The notes beneath the pieces are model-generated. The model searched no databases. It was given only the letters and a program-made list of their open reading frames with translations, and was not told the origin of the DNA. Source: Bacteroidota bacterium (GTDB lineage: Bacteria > Bacteroidota > Bacteroidia > Chitinophagales > Chitinophagaceae). From it: a DNA stretch of 46,596 nt. Both the position numbers and the translations under genes were made by a program. Below are positions 14,346 to 22,429 of the stretch, one piece after another. Numbering within the stretch: the stretch's first letter is position 1; every line of letters starts with the position of its first letter. The stretch spans positions 1-46,596 of the forward strand of contig VGGU01000012.1 of NCBI GenBank assembly GCA_016868475.1, written 5' to 3'.

Positions 14346-16973
14346 TCAGGAACTTAATCGAGAAAGACTCTCTTCCAATAAGCGTATTTTGGCCAATGAG
14401 TCTGCTTTCTTTTTTTGTTCCAATTCAACAACTTCCGGCCTTGCATTTTGAACAAAGCGGTCATTAGTAAGTTTTTTTTCTATACTCTGTAAAAAGCCTT
14501 TATAATAGTTTAAGTCTTTCTCCAATTGCTCACGTTGCCCTTCGGTAGATTGTCCTTGCTCCGTTTCTATTAATAATTTAAGCTTACCAACCACCACTGT
14601 TATCCCGGTTTTATTGACATCAAAAGCATTAACAATAGTTAGTGAGGAGGCGTTGGCTTGTTTTGAAAGGAGTGATTGAATCAAAACTAGTTGAGCAGGT
14701 TGATCTGTTTCTATCCAGAGTCGAATGGAATCTTTTTGTTTAAGTTGATATTTGTTTCGGGTATCTCGAATAGCCGTGATCAATTCTTTGAGCATCTCGC
14801 CTGCTTCGAGTATAGTTATATCGGCAGCACTCGATTTGCTTAGCTGTTTTATAGTAAGGTCTTCTTTCTTTTCACTGAGTTGGTGAAAAATCTCTTCTGT
14901 GATAAAAGGCATAAATGGGTGCAAGAGATGTAATAGCTCTTCATACAGCTGTATGGTGCGCTCAAGGGTAAAACCGTGTATAGGTTGCTCAAAACCTGGC
15001 TTAATCCATTCCAAATACCAGCTACAAAAGTCGTCCCATATTAGTGAGTATATGGTTTTGAGCGCTTCACTGAGTCTAAATTCTTTGAATTGAATTTCTA
15101 TTTGTTCGCGTGAGGCTGCAATCCGATGCTGCATCCAATCAATGGCAAACTGTGGAATTTCAACGGCATTTTCTGCAGTAACGCGAGATTCAAATCCTTT
15201 GATGAGTCGAAGTGCATTCCAAAGTTTATTATTGAAATGAAGGCCTTGTTCATTGCTGCTTTCGTCCCACAATAAATCGTTTCCTGCTGGTGAAGAAATG
15301 AGGATTCCAAACCTAACCGCATCAGCTCCATACTTATCAATTAGGGCAAGCAGGTCTGGCGAATTTCCAAGACTTTTGCTCATTTTTCTCCCTTGCTTAT
15401 CTCGAACAATACCTGTGAAATATACTTCGCTGAAGGGAGCTTTTCCTTGAAATTCATAACCTGCCATTACCATTCGAGCAACCCAGAAAAAAATAATCTC
15501 CGGAGCTGTGACCAAGGTTTGCGTAGGGTAGTAGTAATTCACTTCCTTATTACCCGGATTGCTCAGCCCACCAAATACTTCAAATGGCCAGAGCCATGAG
15601 GAAAACCAAGTGTCCAAACAATCTTCATCTTGCTGGAGCTTGTCAATAGACTGACCAAACTTGGTTTTGTAAATAGCCAAGGCTTCTTGCTCATTTCTGG
15701 CAACAACCATATTTCCTTCTTGGTCATACCATGCCGGAATCCTATGGCCCCACCAAAGTTGTCTGGAAATACACCAATCCTTGATGTTCTCCATCCAATG
15801 TCGATAAAGATTTTTGAATTTGGAGGGATAGAATTTAATCTCCTCGTTTTCAACAGCAGCAAGCGCGGGGCCACTGATTTTTTTCATGTCCACCCACCAT
15901 TGCAGTGAAAGGCGAGGTTCTACCACTACATCTGTTCGCTCGCTATAGCCTATTTCACTGATATATTCCTCTGTTTTAACGATGAACCCTTTTTCCTGCA
16001 GTTCTCCACTGATTAATTTTCTTGCTTCAAAACGATCTACTCCTATATGAAGTTGCGCCGCTTCGCTCAATGTGCCATCATCGTTTAGCACATCAATTAT
16101 TTCCAATTGATGTTTAATGCCCAGCTGATAATCATTAATATCGTGTGCAGGTGTAACTTTTAATGCCCCTGTTCCAAAATCCATACTCACATACTCATCC
16201 GTGATGATTGGGATCTTTCGATTGATCAAGGGCACAAATGCCATTTTACCATGTAGGTGCGTATAACGATTGTCATTGGGGTTCACACATATTGCCGTGT
16301 CGCCCATTATGGTTTCAGGACGAACGGTTGCAATTACAATATATTGATCATCCAAGCCTTCCAATTTGTAGCGAATATGGTATAGCTTTTGTGTGGTTTC
16401 TTTCCGAATCACTTCCTCGTCACTAAGAGCCGTTTTTGCGTTAACATCCCAATTAATCATCCGTTTGCCCCTATAGATGTAACCCTTTTGATAAAGCTCC
16501 ACAAACACCCCGATCACTGATTGGTAATAGGTAGGGTCCATGGTAAAATGAGTGCGCTCCCAATCAAGGCTGCATCCGATCTTTTTTAATTGCTCCAGGA
16601 TGATCCCGCCATATTTTTCTTTCCAATCCCAAGCGTGACCTAAGAATGCTTCCCGACTTAAAGACGACTTTGTAATTCCCTTTTCCCGCAAAAGCTGTAC
16701 CACTTTAGCCTCAGTTGCAATAGAAGCATGATCTGTGCCAGGAACCCAGCAGGCATTTTTACCCTGCATTCTGGCTCTTCTAATCAGAATATCTTGAATG
16801 GTATTATTCATGCAGTGCCCCATATGCAGCACGCCTGTAACATTAGGAGGAGGAATTACTATCGTGTAGGGATCTCTTTCATCTGGTTCTGAATGAAAAT
16901 ATCCTTTCTCCATCCAGTGAGAGTACCATTTCAGTTCTGCTTGGCTGTGATTAAAACTTTTGCTCAGTTCCAT
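14346..16973 (-). CDS. valS: valyl-tRNA synthetase
   Basis: An 875-aa class I aminoacyl-tRNA synthetase charging tRNA-Val. The HIGH motif appears as HMGH at residues 50-53 within PPPNVTGVLHMGH, and KMSKS occurs in GRKMSKSLGN. The editing domain and the C-terminal coiled coil (EREQLEKDLNYYKGFLQSIE region) typical of ValS are present. ATG 16973 is chosen because the upstream TTG (16982) overlaps the -7 element at 16980-16987. Two tRNA-Val genes lie within about 4.5 kb. Confidence 0.97.
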   Translation of the reverse strand: MELSKSFNHSQAELKWYSHWMEKGYFHSEPDERDPYTIVIPPPNVTGVLHMGHCMNNTIQDILIRRARMQGKNACWVPGTDHASIATEAKVVQLLREKGITKSSLSREAFLGHAWDWKEKYGGIILEQLKKIGCSLDWERTHFTMDPTYYQSVIGVFVELYQKGYIYRGKRMINWDVNAKTALSDEEVIRKETTQKLYHIRYKLEGLDDQYIVIATVRPETIMGDTAICVNPNDNRYTHLHGKMAFVPLINRKIPIITDEYVSMDFGTGALKVTPAHDINDYQLGIKHQLEIIDVLNDDGTLSEAAQLHIGVDRFEARKLISGELQEKGFIVKTEEYISEIGYSERTDVVVEPRLSLQWWVDMKKISGPALAAVENEEIKFYPSKFKNLYRHWMENIKDWCISRQLWWGHRIPAWYDQEGNMVVARNEQEALAIYKTKFGQSIDKLQQDEDCLDTWFSSWLWPFEVFGGLSNPGNKEVNYYYPTQTLVTAPEIIFFWVARMVMAGYEFQGKAPFSEVYFTGIVRDKQGRKMSKSLGNSPDLLALIDKYGADAVRFGILISSPAGNDLLWDESSNEQGLHFNNKLWNALRLIKGFESRVTAENAVEIPQFAIDWMQHRIAASREQIEIQFKEFRLSEALKTIYSLIWDDFCSWYLEWIKPGFEQPIHGFTLERTIQLYEELLHLLHPFMPFITEEIFHQLSEKKEDLTIKQLSKSSAADITILEAGEMLKELITAIRDTRNKYQLKQKDSIRLWIETDQPAQLVLIQSLLSKQANASSLTIVNAFDVNKTGITVVVGKLKLLIETEQGQSTEGQREQLEKDLNYYKGFLQSIEKKLTNDRFVQNARPEVVELEQKKKADSLAKIRLLEESLSRLSS

Positions 16974-16979
16974 GGGGGG

Positions 16980-16987
16980 CAAAAATA
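16980..16987 (-). promoter_or_regulatory. -7 promoter element (TATTTTTG) of valS
   Basis: Exact TAnnTTTG match on the minus strand ending 6 nt before the valS ATG, leaving no room for a T-box-like leader. Confidence 0.55.
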
Positions 16988-17021
16988 CCCCGTTTTGCTG
17001 TATAATGGACTTGTTGACACA

Positions 17022-17324
17022 CTAATGTGTTAAGGATTCAACTGTTGCCTGGATGCCACGATCCAGGATTTGGGTGCAGTAATGGGACAATTTCTCATAC
17101 TCCCCTTCCATTACTGCATAGCTTCCTTTGTAGTGAATAATAATTGCACATTGTTCTGCTTGCTCCCGGCTATGTCCGCAAATTTCCATTAAGGCTTGAA
17201 TGACCCAATCGAAGGTATTCGTATCATCATTCCACACCATTAATTTCCAACCATGTTCAGTTGATTTACTGGTCAATTCCAGCACAGTTGTCCGTTCAAG
17301 TGGTTTTGAGCAATCTTTGGTCAT
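17022..17324 (-). CDS. clpS: ATP-dependent Clp protease adaptor ClpS
   Basis: A 100-aa ClpS homologue, the adaptor that delivers N-degron substrates to ClpA/ClpC. The core matches the family: LMVWNDDTNTFDWVIQAL, then REQAEQCAIIIHYKGSYAV and the C-terminal helix. No clpA or clpC gene is adjacent. It lies upstream of valS on the same strand with a 48-nt gap, and each gene has its own -7 element. Confidence 0.92.
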   Translation of the reverse strand: MTKDCSKPLERTTVLELTSKSTEHGWKLMVWNDDTNTFDWVIQALMEICGHSREQAEQCAIIIHYKGSYAVMEGEYEKLSHYCTQILDRGIQATVESLTH

Positions 17325-17328
17325 GAGA

Positions 17329-17336
17329 CAAAGTTA
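17329..17336 (-). promoter_or_regulatory. -7 promoter element (TAACTTTG) of clpS
   Basis: Exact TAnnTTTG match on the minus strand ending 4 nt before the clpS ATG. Confidence 0.55.
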
Positions 17337-17363
17337 CTTTGCTTTGCTTTTTTGAAAAATACC

Positions 17364-17394
17364 TTTGGTAAATTACACTCACCTCTTATCTTTG
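17364..17394 (+). promoter_or_regulatory. complete -33/-7 promoter of tRNA-Val(UAC)
   Basis: TTTG at 17364-17367 and TATCTTTG at 17387-17394, separated by 19 nt. This is the closest match in the window to the Bacteroidota consensus TTTG-N19-TAnnTTTG. The mature tRNA 5' end is 12 nt downstream. Confidence 0.75.
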
Positions 17395-17405
17395 CACCCT
17401 CAAAA

Positions 17406-17480
17406 GGGAGCTTAGCTCAGCTGGTTTAGAGCATCTGCCTTACAAGCAGAGGGTCGGCGGTTCGATCCCGTCAGCTCCCA
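17406..17480 (+). tRNA. tRNA-Val (anticodon UAC)
   Basis: A 75-nt cloverleaf. The acceptor stem GGGAGCT pairs with AGCTCCC, and the anticodon loop CTTACAA gives anticodon TAC (UAC) with A37. The TTCGATCC T-loop is present. The 3' CCA is not encoded. A37 in this isoacceptor is the known methylation site of TrmN6, which is encoded at 32907-33644. Confidence 0.96.
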
Positions 17481-17491
17481 CAGTGAAGATC

Positions 17492-17521
17492 AAGGGGTTA
17501 TATAGTTAACCCCTTTTTTTA
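17492..17521 (+). terminator. intrinsic terminator after tRNA-Val(UAC)
   Basis: A perfect 9-bp stem (AAGGGGTTA with TAACCCCTT) closes a 6-nt loop at 17501-17506 and is followed by an uninterrupted T run. It begins 12 nt after the tRNA. The T-run runs directly into the start region of the SGNH gene (ATG 17529). Confidence 0.85.
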
Positions 17522-17528
17522 TTTGCTT

Positions 17529-18608
17529 ATGTCAGCCTGGCAAAAAAAAATAGCTTTCCCCCTCCTGATTATAGTACTAAGTACGGCCATGAGTTTGTTT
17601 TTAGGAGAACTCCTAATTAGAGCCTTGTACAAGGATAACATTGTTTTATTTCCACGCTATTTCACCGACCGGTGGTATGGAAAGTTTCACTTAAGAAGAA
17701 TGAGGCCTAATATGGAATTTACACATCGAAGTGTAGATGGGGTCTATCACTTTCAGACAAATAATCAGGGCTTCAGAAATAATTCGCCTATCTCTTATTC
17801 TAAAAAACCCGGAGAGATACGGGTGCTTGTATTAGGAGATTCGCACACTTTTGGATATGAAGTGAATCAGTTGGAAACTTATGCAGCTGTGGCAGAACAA
17901 CGGCTCAGGGATCAAGGCATAAACGCAACAGTTATAAATGCAGGCCTGTCGGGAACAGGAACGGGCGAACAATTAGTTTTTTTAGAACAGGAAGGGTATA
18001 AGTATCAGCCTGATTATATTGTACTTGGATTTTTTGAGAATGATTTTGATGATAATCAAAAAGCGGCATTCTTTAAAGTATCTAATGACACTTTGCAATT
18101 AGTTAAACAGGAACATTTGCCTGGGGTAAAAATTCAAAATTTTATCTACCAGTTTAAATTGTTTCATTGGCTTGGCGAGCATTCCTATCTCTATAATTTT
18201 ACTTTTAACACCATTTGGGATTTTTTTAAAACCCTTTCCTTAAAAAAGAGTCATCGCACTGAGGCCGAACAGGTGAATACGCATTCCGGACAAATTAGTG
18301 AGGCAGACCAAGAGCTGGAAAAACTATTATTGAATAGATTGTATCAGCAGACAAAGCCATATGCCAAGTTGATTATCCTGGATATTCCAACTTACCAGGG
18401 GCATTCTTCTGTTCCTTCAATGATGGAAAAATATTTTTCGGCTTCTGCTGATACATTTTTTCATTATCCACTTCACGAACTAGTTTTCAAACGCGCAGGC
18501 AATACGCACGTTCCGCACGGGCAGCAACACATCTCAGCCAGCACTCACCGTATTTTTGGAGAACAGATCGCGGCGTATATTGCAGGAACGCTAGCGAAGC
18601 AACCATGA
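17529..18608 (+). CDS. SGNH/GDSL hydrolase-family protein, membrane-anchored
   Basis: About 359 aa with one N-terminal transmembrane segment (about 8-31). The SGNH blocks visible are LVLGDSHTFGYEV (putative nucleophile S105), NAGLSGTGTGEQL and the Asn-containing FFENDFDD. A C-terminal His segment, HGQQHISA, is also present. Such enzymes are esterases or acyltransferases/deacetylases on glycans or lipids. ATG 17529 is preferred to the TTG at 17523, which falls in the terminator T-tract region. It overlaps the carbamoyltransferase gene by 4 nt (ATGA), so the two are translationally coupled. It is the first gene of the four-gene carbamoylation operon. Confidence 0.82.
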   Translation: MSAWQKKIAFPLLIIVLSTAMSLFLGELLIRALYKDNIVLFPRYFTDRWYGKFHLRRMRPNMEFTHRSVDGVYHFQTNNQGFRNNSPISYSKKPGEIRVLVLGDSHTFGYEVNQLETYAAVAEQRLRDQGINATVINAGLSGTGTGEQLVFLEQEGYKYQPDYIVLGFFENDFDDNQKAAFFKVSNDTLQLVKQEHLPGVKIQNFIYQFKLFHWLGEHSYLYNFTFNTIWDFFKTLSLKKSHRTEAEQVNTHSGQISEADQELEKLLLNRLYQQTKPYAKLIILDIPTYQGHSSVPSMMEKYFSASADTFFHYPLHELVFKRAGNTHVPHGQQHISASTHRIFGEQIAAYIAGTLAKQP

Positions 18609-20470
18609 AAAAAATACTGGGAATTTCAGCCTTTTACCATGATTCGGCTGCTGCATTGGTTGTGGATGGAAAAATAATAGCTGCAGCACAGGAGGAGCGG
18701 TTTACTCGAATTAAACATTCATCCCAGTTTCCTTTGCAGTCAATTTGTTATTGTCTCGAGGAAGGTGGCGTTACTATTGATGAGTTGGATGCGGTAGTGT
18801 TTTACGATAAGCCCTTGCTCAAATTTGAACGGTTACTTCAAACTTACTATGCCTTTGCTCCAAAAGGGTTGCTTTCTTTTTTGAAAGCAATCCCTGTATG
18901 GCTGGATGAAAAACTGTTCATGAAAAAGAAAATCTACGATGGACTTAGTCAAGTGGGGACTTATCAGAAAAAAAAACTTAGACTTCTTTTCACCCCACAT
19001 CATTTGTCCCATGCGGCTAGTGCTTATTATCCCTCACCTTACCAAAAAGCTGCAGTATTGACCATAGATGGAGTAGGCGAGTGGTGTACTGCATCCATTG
19101 GTATAGGAGAGGGGTCTTCTCTTTCTTTGATCCGATCGATGCACTTTCCACATTCAGTGGGATTACTCTATAGTGCATTTACTTATTACTTGGGTTTTAC
19201 CGTCAACTCTGGCGAATATAAATTAATGGGGCTGGCGCCTTATGGTAATCCACAGTCCGCGGAAACTGTTCAGTTCAAGGAATTGATTGAAAATGAACTG
19301 ATTCATATTTATCCTGACGGGTCCATTTGGTTGAATCAATATTACTTTCAATATGCCACTGGCCTTCGTATGGTTCATAAAAGGCGATGGGAAAAATTAT
19401 TTAGAATAAAACGAAGAGAGCCAGAGGCCGAACTTTTACCTGCCTATTGTAATCTGGCGCTGGCCATACAGCAAGTAACGGAAGAAATTGTATTGAAAAT
19501 GGCAGCAGAAGCCAAGCGGTTAACCGGTGCTTCATTTTGTTGTTTGGCTGGTGGAGTTGCGCTTAACTGTGTTGCCAATGGCAAATTGCAACGTGCAGGT
19601 ATTTTTGATGATATTTTTATCCAGCCTGCAGCAGGTGATGCTGGTGGAGCCCTGGGCGCAGCGTTGACTATTTACTATCAGTATTTTGCTCAGCAAAGAA
19701 TTATTGGTGATGAGTCCGATCAACAAGAGGGCAGTTACTTAGGCCCTTTTTATAGTGATAAAGAGGTGGTGTTGGCGGCTAAGCGAGCGAAAGGAGTATA
19801 TGAACACTATGTATCAGATCAAGCCTTATATGACCAGGTATCGGGGCTGCTTGCCAAAGGGAAAGTGGTGGGTTGGTTTCAGGGACGTATGGAATTTGGG
19901 CCTCGGGCATTGGGCAATAGGAGTATTCTGGGAGATCCAAGAGATCCGGATATGCAAAAAAAATTGAACTTAAAGATCAAGCACCGGGAAGGGTTTCGTC
20001 CATTTGCCCCGGCAGTATTAGCTGAAGATGCCAATCATTTCTTTGAGTTAGAGGGAGAGTCCCCTTACATGCTAATTGTAGCCTCTCTTCGTGAGGCACA
20101 TCGAAAATCATTGCCCGCCGATTTTCAGCAATTATCTCTTTGGGAAAGATTGTATTTCCCAAGAAGTGAGCTACAAGCAATTACCCATCTGGACTTTTCT
20201 GCAAGAGTGCAAACGGTTCATGCTTCAACTAACCCTAAATTTTATCACCTGTTACAGTCATTTAAGTCAAAAACAGGTGTAGGAGTTTTGGTAAATACTA
20301 GTTTTAATGTAAGAGGAGAGCCAATAGTTTGTACTCCAGCGGATGCTTATCGCTGTTTTATGAGCACGGACATGGACGCTTTGGTGCTAAATAATTTTTT
20401 ATTTATCAAAGAAGAACAGCCTGATTTTGCTAATAAAGAAAAATGGATGATTAATTTTGAAAAAGATTAA
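18605..20470 (+). CDS. O-carbamoyltransferase, NodU/CmcH/TobZ family
   Basis: A 621-aa enzyme with a Kae1-like N-terminal domain (GISAFYHDSAAALV, the metal-binding HHLSH at 132-136, and D155 in TIDGVGEW). The C-terminal domain is YrdC/carbamoylphosphate-type, with FGPRALGNRSILGDPRDP. The family transfers a carbamoyl group from carbamoyl phosphate, via carbamoyl-AMP, to a hydroxyl of a sugar or natural product. The acceptor here is unknown. Downstream are a DUF5989 and an SxtJ-like protein, the same company kept by SxtI of the saxitoxin cluster. Confidence 0.92.
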   Translation: MKKILGISAFYHDSAAALVVDGKIIAAAQEERFTRIKHSSQFPLQSICYCLEEGGVTIDELDAVVFYDKPLLKFERLLQTYYAFAPKGLLSFLKAIPVWLDEKLFMKKKIYDGLSQVGTYQKKKLRLLFTPHHLSHAASAYYPSPYQKAAVLTIDGVGEWCTASIGIGEGSSLSLIRSMHFPHSVGLLYSAFTYYLGFTVNSGEYKLMGLAPYGNPQSAETVQFKELIENELIHIYPDGSIWLNQYYFQYATGLRMVHKRRWEKLFRIKRREPEAELLPAYCNLALAIQQVTEEIVLKMAAEAKRLTGASFCCLAGGVALNCVANGKLQRAGIFDDIFIQPAAGDAGGALGAALTIYYQYFAQQRIIGDESDQQEGSYLGPFYSDKEVVLAAKRAKGVYEHYVSDQALYDQVSGLLAKGKVVGWFQGRMEFGPRALGNRSILGDPRDPDMQKKLNLKIKHREGFRPFAPAVLAEDANHFFELEGESPYMLIVASLREAHRKSLPADFQQLSLWERLYFPRSELQAITHLDFSARVQTVHASTNPKFYHLLQSFKSKTGVGVLVNTSFNVRGEPIVCTPADAYRCFMSTDMDALVLNNFLFIKEEQPDFANKEKWMINFEKD

Positions 20471-20479
20471 ACTAAGAGT

Positions 20480-20629
20480 ATGGAATTGTTAAAAGATCTA
20501 TGGCAATTTATGCGCGAACGAAAGAAATTTTGGTTGATCCCCCTCATTTTGGTGCTTTTATTGTTAGGCTTTCTAATTGTAATCGGCGGGAGCAGTGCAT
20601 TAGCTCCATTTGTTTATACACTTTTTTAA
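20480..20629 (+). CDS. DUF5989-like small membrane protein (49 aa)
   Basis: The ATG at 20480 opens a 49-codon frame ending in TAA at 20627-20629. The protein starts MELLKDLWQFMRERKKFWL, continues with a single hydrophobic helix (about 19-36), and ends SSALAPFVYTLF. I recognise this pattern as DUF5989, a family found beside carbamoyltransferases and similar to SxtK of saxitoxin clusters. It lies 9 nt after the carbamoyltransferase and 1 nt before the next gene, so it is surely cotranscribed. The biochemical role is unknown. Confidence 0.85.
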   Translation: MELLKDLWQFMRERKKFWLIPLILVLLLLGFLIVIGGSSALAPFVYTLF

Positions 20630-20630
20630 G

Positions 20631-21005
20631 ATGACTAGTCAACGCAATTCGCGACAACAAGTACAGACCATAATGGTGCTTCTCTTGGCATTACTTATTG
20701 GGTGGAAAGCAACCTCAAGCTTGACTTATTGCTATGCTGCTATCACGCTCGTTATACTAGTGTTAATCAGTGCAAGGACCATGAGTACTATTGATATTAT
20801 TTGGATGAAACTAACTTGGGTGCTTAGCTTGATTATTCCAAGAATAATACTGTCGTTGTTGTTTTATTTTTTTCTAACTCCGTTGGGTTTGCTCTCTAGA
20901 ATTTTTGGAAACAAGGATCTCCTTCAACTAAAAAAACCGTCCGGCACCCTGTTTCAAATAGAGGAGCCCTTATCTGGACCAAGAAGCTTTGAAAAAATGT
21001 GGTAA
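20631..21005 (+). CDS. SxtJ-like membrane protein
   Basis: About 124 aa from ATG 20631, 1 nt after the DUF5989 stop. Hydrophobic segments include MVLLLALLIGWKA, YAAITLVILVLISA and a long third region, RIILSLLFYFFLTPLGLLS. Size, topology and position match the SxtJ family that accompanies NodU-type carbamoyltransferases. The upstream TTG at 20610 lies within the DUF5989 gene and is rejected as start. The function is unknown; a membrane partner that presents or transports the acceptor substrate is a speculation. Confidence 0.78.
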   Translation: MTSQRNSRQQVQTIMVLLLALLIGWKATSSLTYCYAAITLVILVLISARTMSTIDIIWMKLTWVLSLIIPRIILSLLFYFFLTPLGLLSRIFGNKDLLQLKKPSGTLFQIEEPLSGPRSFEKMW

Positions 21006-21011
21006 GGGTAG

Positions 21012-21086
21012 TGGAACGTACTGGACTCGAACCAGTGACCCCTACTCTGTCAAAGTAGTGCTCTAAACCAACTGAGCTAACGTTCC
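21012..21086 (-). tRNA. tRNA-Val (anticodon GAC)
   Basis: A 75-nt cloverleaf on the minus strand. The acceptor GGAACGT pairs with ACGTTCC, and the anticodon stem CTACT/AGTAG encloses the loop TTGACAG, giving anticodon GAC (valine). The 3' CCA is not encoded. The anticodon GAC should not be confused with GTC of tRNA-Asp. Confidence 0.93.
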
Positions 21087-21095
21087 TGAGGGGCG

Positions 21096-21103
21096 TAAAG
21101 GTA
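21096..21103 (-). promoter_or_regulatory. -7-like element (TACCTTTA) of tRNA-Val(GAC)
   Basis: One mismatch to TAnnTTTG, ending 9 nt before the tRNA 5' end, with TTGG at 21122-21125 18 nt upstream. It lies just past the 3' end of mtaB. Confidence 0.45.
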
Positions 21104-21111
21104 TGTTAAAC

Positions 21112-22365
21112 TTAAATTTTCCAATCAACAATTTGATTGATCCACTCTTTTTTAAATGGGGTCTTTACTCTGATATAATTATCTGTATAGCCCTCCATCA
21201 TTGAAGTTTTTTCTTCTTTCTCAAAAAGAACAGGTCGAGTGGTTCCACTGAATTGATTAGCAAAGCACTCCTGTTTTTGGTAAGAAAGCTGTCTCAGTTT
21301 TTTATTACGTGCATGTCTGATTGGAGTGGGCACGATATTTTTTAGAGAAGCGGCCAATGTATGATCTCGTTCCGAGTAAGTAAATACGTGCAAGTAAGTA
21401 ACGGGGAGAGATTCGAGGAATGAATAGGTTTCTTGAAAGTCGGCATCTGTTTCGCCAGGGAATCCAACAATCACATCCACGCCAATGCTGGCATGAGGCA
21501 TTAGCTCCTTGATCAAATTCACTCTTTCTGCGTATAACTTTTTTTTGTAACGTCTACGCATCAAACCGAGTATACGATCACTTCCACTTTGTAGCGGGAT
21601 GTGAAAATGAGGCATAAATCGTTTGCTGGAAGTCACAAACTTGATGATCTCATCGGAAAGCAAATTAGGCTCAATGGAAGATATTCTATAGCGAGGAACG
21701 GTTGTTTGGTCTTCTAAGGCACAAATTAATTGAAAGAAGGTTTCGCCATTTTCGCCAAAGTCTCCCAGGTTAACACCGGTAAGCAATATTTCTTTGGACC
21801 CTGCAGTTTCGATTTCTTTCACATTGTTTAAAACGTTTTCAATCCTATCGCTTCTACTTTTTCCACGAGCCTTTGGAATGGTACAGAAAGAGCAATTGTA
21901 GTCGCACCCATCTTGCACTTTCAAAAATGTACGCGTGCGATGTTGAACAGACCAAGAAGCATGAAAGTTTTCAACGGTATCAATATCGCAGCTACAAATC
22001 TTGGTATCCTCTCCTTTCTTTAACGCTTTTAAATGTGTGACCAGCTCAAATTTTGCACTGGCACCCAACACCAGGTCTACACCAGGGATGGAGGCAATTT
22101 TCTCCGGTTTTAATTGTGCGTAACAACCCATTATTACCACCGCACTGGAAGGGGAACGACGTTGAATTCTCCTTACTAACTGACGGCATTCCTTGTCTGC
22201 ATTTTCCGTTACAGAACAAGTGTTGATGACATAATAATCGGCCTCGTCCTCAAAATTTTTCTGCGCAAATCCTTCTTGCGAAAGCTGCCGGGCTAGTGCA
22301 GAGGTTTCTGAGAAATTCAATTTACAACCCAGTGTGTGAAAGGCAACAGTGGACAATTTTTGCAT
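21112..22365 (-). CDS. mtaB: tRNA (N6-threonylcarbamoyladenosine-37)-C2-methylthiotransferase MtaB
   Basis: A 417-aa radical-SAM methylthiotransferase of the MiaB/RimO/MtaB family, converting t6A37 to ms2t6A37. The N-terminal UPF0004 domain has C14, C50 and C81; the radical-SAM cluster ligands are C154, C158 and C161 in CDYNCSFC. The TLGCKLNFSE start and HIPLQSGSD are MtaB-like. ATG 22365 is used because the upstream TTG at 22374 lies in the -7 element. TsaD, which makes its t6A substrate, is encoded at 33645-34688. Confidence 0.92.
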   Translation of the reverse strand: MQKLSTVAFHTLGCKLNFSETSALARQLSQEGFAQKNFEDEADYYVINTCSVTENADKECRQLVRRIQRRSPSSAVVIMGCYAQLKPEKIASIPGVDLVLGASAKFELVTHLKALKKGEDTKICSCDIDTVENFHASWSVQHRTRTFLKVQDGCDYNCSFCTIPKARGKSRSDRIENVLNNVKEIETAGSKEILLTGVNLGDFGENGETFFQLICALEDQTTVPRYRISSIEPNLLSDEIIKFVTSSKRFMPHFHIPLQSGSDRILGLMRRRYKKKLYAERVNLIKELMPHASIGVDVIVGFPGETDADFQETYSFLESLPVTYLHVFTYSERDHTLAASLKNIVPTPIRHARNKKLRQLSYQKQECFANQFSGTTRPVLFEKEEKTSMMEGYTDNYIRVKTPFKKEWINQIVDWKI

Positions 22366-22371
22366 GAAGGG

Positions 22372-22379
22372 CAAAATTA
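22372..22379 (-). promoter_or_regulatory. -7 promoter element (TAATTTTG) of mtaB
   Basis: Exact TAnnTTTG match on the minus strand ending 6 nt before the mtaB ATG. TTTG on the minus strand (22397-22400) lies 17 nt upstream, making a plausible two-part promoter. Confidence 0.6.
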
Positions 22380-22429
22380 CATCTTCCTTGCGATACCAAA
22401 TTGTTCATTTACTTTTACGTTTCCGGCCT

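Noticed and set aside
16974-17021. T-box riboswitch upstream of valS
   Set aside because: The clpS-valS gap is only 48 nt and the -7 element is 6 nt before the ATG, leaving no room for a leader; T-boxes are also not expected in Bacteroidota.
21012-21086. tRNA-Asp reading of the minus-strand tRNA
   Set aside because: The plus strand shows GTC in this position, but the tRNA is on the minus strand, where the loop TTGACAG gives GAC (valine).
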